Source of the DNA: an uncultured Bacillaceae bacterium
GTDB lineage: Bacteria; Bacillota; Bacilli; Bacillales; Alkalibacillaceae
Direction of reading: 5' to 3'
DNA length: 6,607 nt
Assembly: GCA_937958375.1 (NCBI GenBank)
Contig: CALGNY010000128.1
Location: forward strand, 1 to 6,607
The translations under genes and the position numbers were made by a program. A model generated the notes under the pieces. That model made no database searches, had not been told where the DNA came from, and was given only the letters and a program-made list of their open reading frames with translations. Of the stretch, positions 5,849-6,607 are shown in pieces. Positions within the stretch are counted from its first letter, which is position 1. Every line of letters starts with the position of its first letter.

Positions 5849-5897
5849 AGGAGATTGTGTCAGTCAATATAGATCTCAATCTCCTCTTGATTTTTTT
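5849..5897 (+). terminator. Terminator of the SDR gene, overlapping the converging gene
   Basis: AGGAGATTG (5849-5857) pairs perfectly with CAATCTCCT (5877-5885) around a 19-base loop, and seven T residues follow at 5891-5897 after a five-base gap. The large loop and the gap make it weaker than the 4500 terminator. Much of the structure lies within the last codons of the minus-strand lipoprotein gene (stop at 5860-5862), so coding and terminator sequence are shared. The opposite strand lacks a T-tract after the stem. Confidence 0.55.
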
Positions 5898-6420
5898 CAA
5901 TTAATTGGTCAAGCCACTCATCGATTTTCTCGTCAAAGTTTTCAAGATCTTTAAGGTCTGCTCCCTTTGGAGGTTCACCGAATTTTTGCATGATGAACGC
6001 ATTAACATAAACACTCGTTTCTATGTGCAGTTCTTGGCGTTTGATAAAAACCTCTTCAGGATCCATATTAAATTCCTCTGCCTGCCTCTCCGCCAATTCA
6101 CGAATTTCATCCGCTTGTTCCGTCTCCACTCCTGAAGATGGGTACTGACCGAATGATTCCACCTGTTGACGGACTTCATCAGAAAGATCCATTCCCGACT
6201 TTTTTGCTTCTTGAACAATTAGTATTTCTTTCATTCTGAATTCCAAGGCTTCTTTCATATTTGGAATGTCTACTTTATAGTAGAAGCGAAGGTCTCCAGC
6301 TATGATTTCTTCACCTCGCACTTCTGCAAGAACTTCGTCATTTTCATATGATTTTTCAGTGCATCCTACCAATAGTACAAAACCACTGATGACCATAAGA
6401 AGATAGAGGGTAACTCTCAT
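5860..6420 (-). CDS. Small lipoprotein with SurA/PrsA N-terminal-like segment
   Basis: A 186-aa predicted membrane-anchored lipoprotein. The N-terminus is a hydrophobic signal ending in the lipobox LVGC, with Cys20 as the lipidation site. After it, VLAEVRGEEIIAGDLRFYYKV resembles the opening of the SurA/PrsA N-terminal chaperone domain (VNGEEI-type strand then helix). The rest is strongly acidic and helical, with possible coiled-coil at about residues 90-130, and ends in EEIEIYID. No parvulin-type prolyl isomerase domain is present, and there is no room for one. I chose ATG at 6420 because GGAG (6432 to 6429, minus strand) is eight bases upstream; a GTG at 6429 would overlap that site. It begins 18 bp after the stop of the CPBP gene, so the two are probably co-transcribed. 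A role in protein folding or as a protease partner is only inference. Confidence 0.75.
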   Translation of the reverse strand: MRVTLYLLMVISGFVLLVGCTEKSYENDEVLAEVRGEEIIAGDLRFYYKVDIPNMKEALEFRMKEILIVQEAKKSGMDLSDEVRQQVESFGQYPSSGVETEQADEIRELAERQAEEFNMDPEEVFIKRQELHIETSVYVNAFIMQKFGEPPKGADLKDLENFDEKIDEWLDQLIEKNQEEIEIYID

Positions 6421-6438
6421 TAATGACACTCCAATTCA

Positions 6439-6607
6439 TCAAAACAAGAATAAGATTGCGAAAATCGCCAATGTATTCGCCGCAAAGTGTGAAAGAGCAC
6501 TCATCCAAACGTTATTGGTTTTAAGAAAAATGATTCCGTATACGACACTATTAATAAATATGAACAGCAAATCATAGCCGACAACTAGAGCTGGGCCAAT
6601 CGAGAAA
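6439..6607 (-). CDS. CPBP-family intramembrane metalloprotease, C-terminal part (partial)
   Basis: The last 55 codons of a gene that enters from the right edge; the frame is open from the edge to a TGA at 6441-6439. The visible peptide is almost wholly hydrophobic and includes NSVVYGIIFLKTNNVWMS and then ALSHFAANTLAIF. The His-x3-Asn in SHFAAN is the last conserved motif of CPBP (CAAX protease/bacteriocin-processing, Abi) proteases, and the GIIFLKTNNVW stretch before it is typical of that family. The glutamate motif (EExxxR) and the FxxxH motif would lie outside the window, so activity cannot be judged. It is directly upstream of the lipoprotein gene. Confidence 0.75.
   Translation of the reverse strand, partial: FSIGPALVVGYDLLFIFINSVVYGIIFLKTNNVWMSALSHFAANTLAIFAILFLF

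Overview
The window looks like a chromosomal segment of a low-to-moderate GC Gram-positive bacterium, most likely a member of the Bacillaceae. This rests on strong AGGAGG-type ribosome binding sites, compact intrinsic terminators, a lipobox lipoprotein, and a small SDR protein that, from memory, closely resembles Listeria lin1944. Genus cannot be fixed from the sequence alone.

Layout. Positions 1-96 hold no gene I can name. Positions 97-339 are a tandem array of about 11 units of a 21-bp repeat. Positions 340-609 are non-coding and contain an intrinsic terminator (524-578) lying directly upstream of the first gene. Positions 610-4482 are a tight three-gene operon on the + strand: a class III (CaiB/BaiF) CoA-transferase, an acyl-CoA dehydrogenase and a semialdehyde dehydrogenase, closed by a strong, probably bidirectional terminator (4500-4539). 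A minus-strand NTP_transf_6 nucleotidyltransferase-like gene (4545-5123) and a plus-strand SDR-like gene (5236-5835) diverge from a 112-bp promoter region. The last two genes are on the minus strand: a small lipoprotein with a SurA/PrsA-N-like start (5860-6420), preceded by the C-terminal end of a CPBP-family membrane protease that runs off the window (6439-6607).

How the genes work together. Residue-level clues make the operon best read as a glutarate module. The aldehyde dehydrogenase would oxidise glutarate semialdehyde to glutarate, the CoA-transferase (very like human SUGCT) would make glutaryl-CoA using succinyl-CoA, and the dehydrogenase (with the Glu/Arg/Ser carboxylate-binding pattern of glutaryl-CoA dehydrogenase) would decarboxylate it to crotonyl-CoA. 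This is the lower part of lysine/5-aminovalerate breakdown; no aminotransferase or regulator is in the window.

Two gene starts are best revised from sequence: the CoA-transferase probably begins at a CTG codon (610), and the aldehyde dehydrogenase at the second ATG (3028). I found no transposase, phage gene, CRISPR array or tRNA/rRNA. The least explained elements are the 21-bp repeat array and the orphan terminator in the operon leader.
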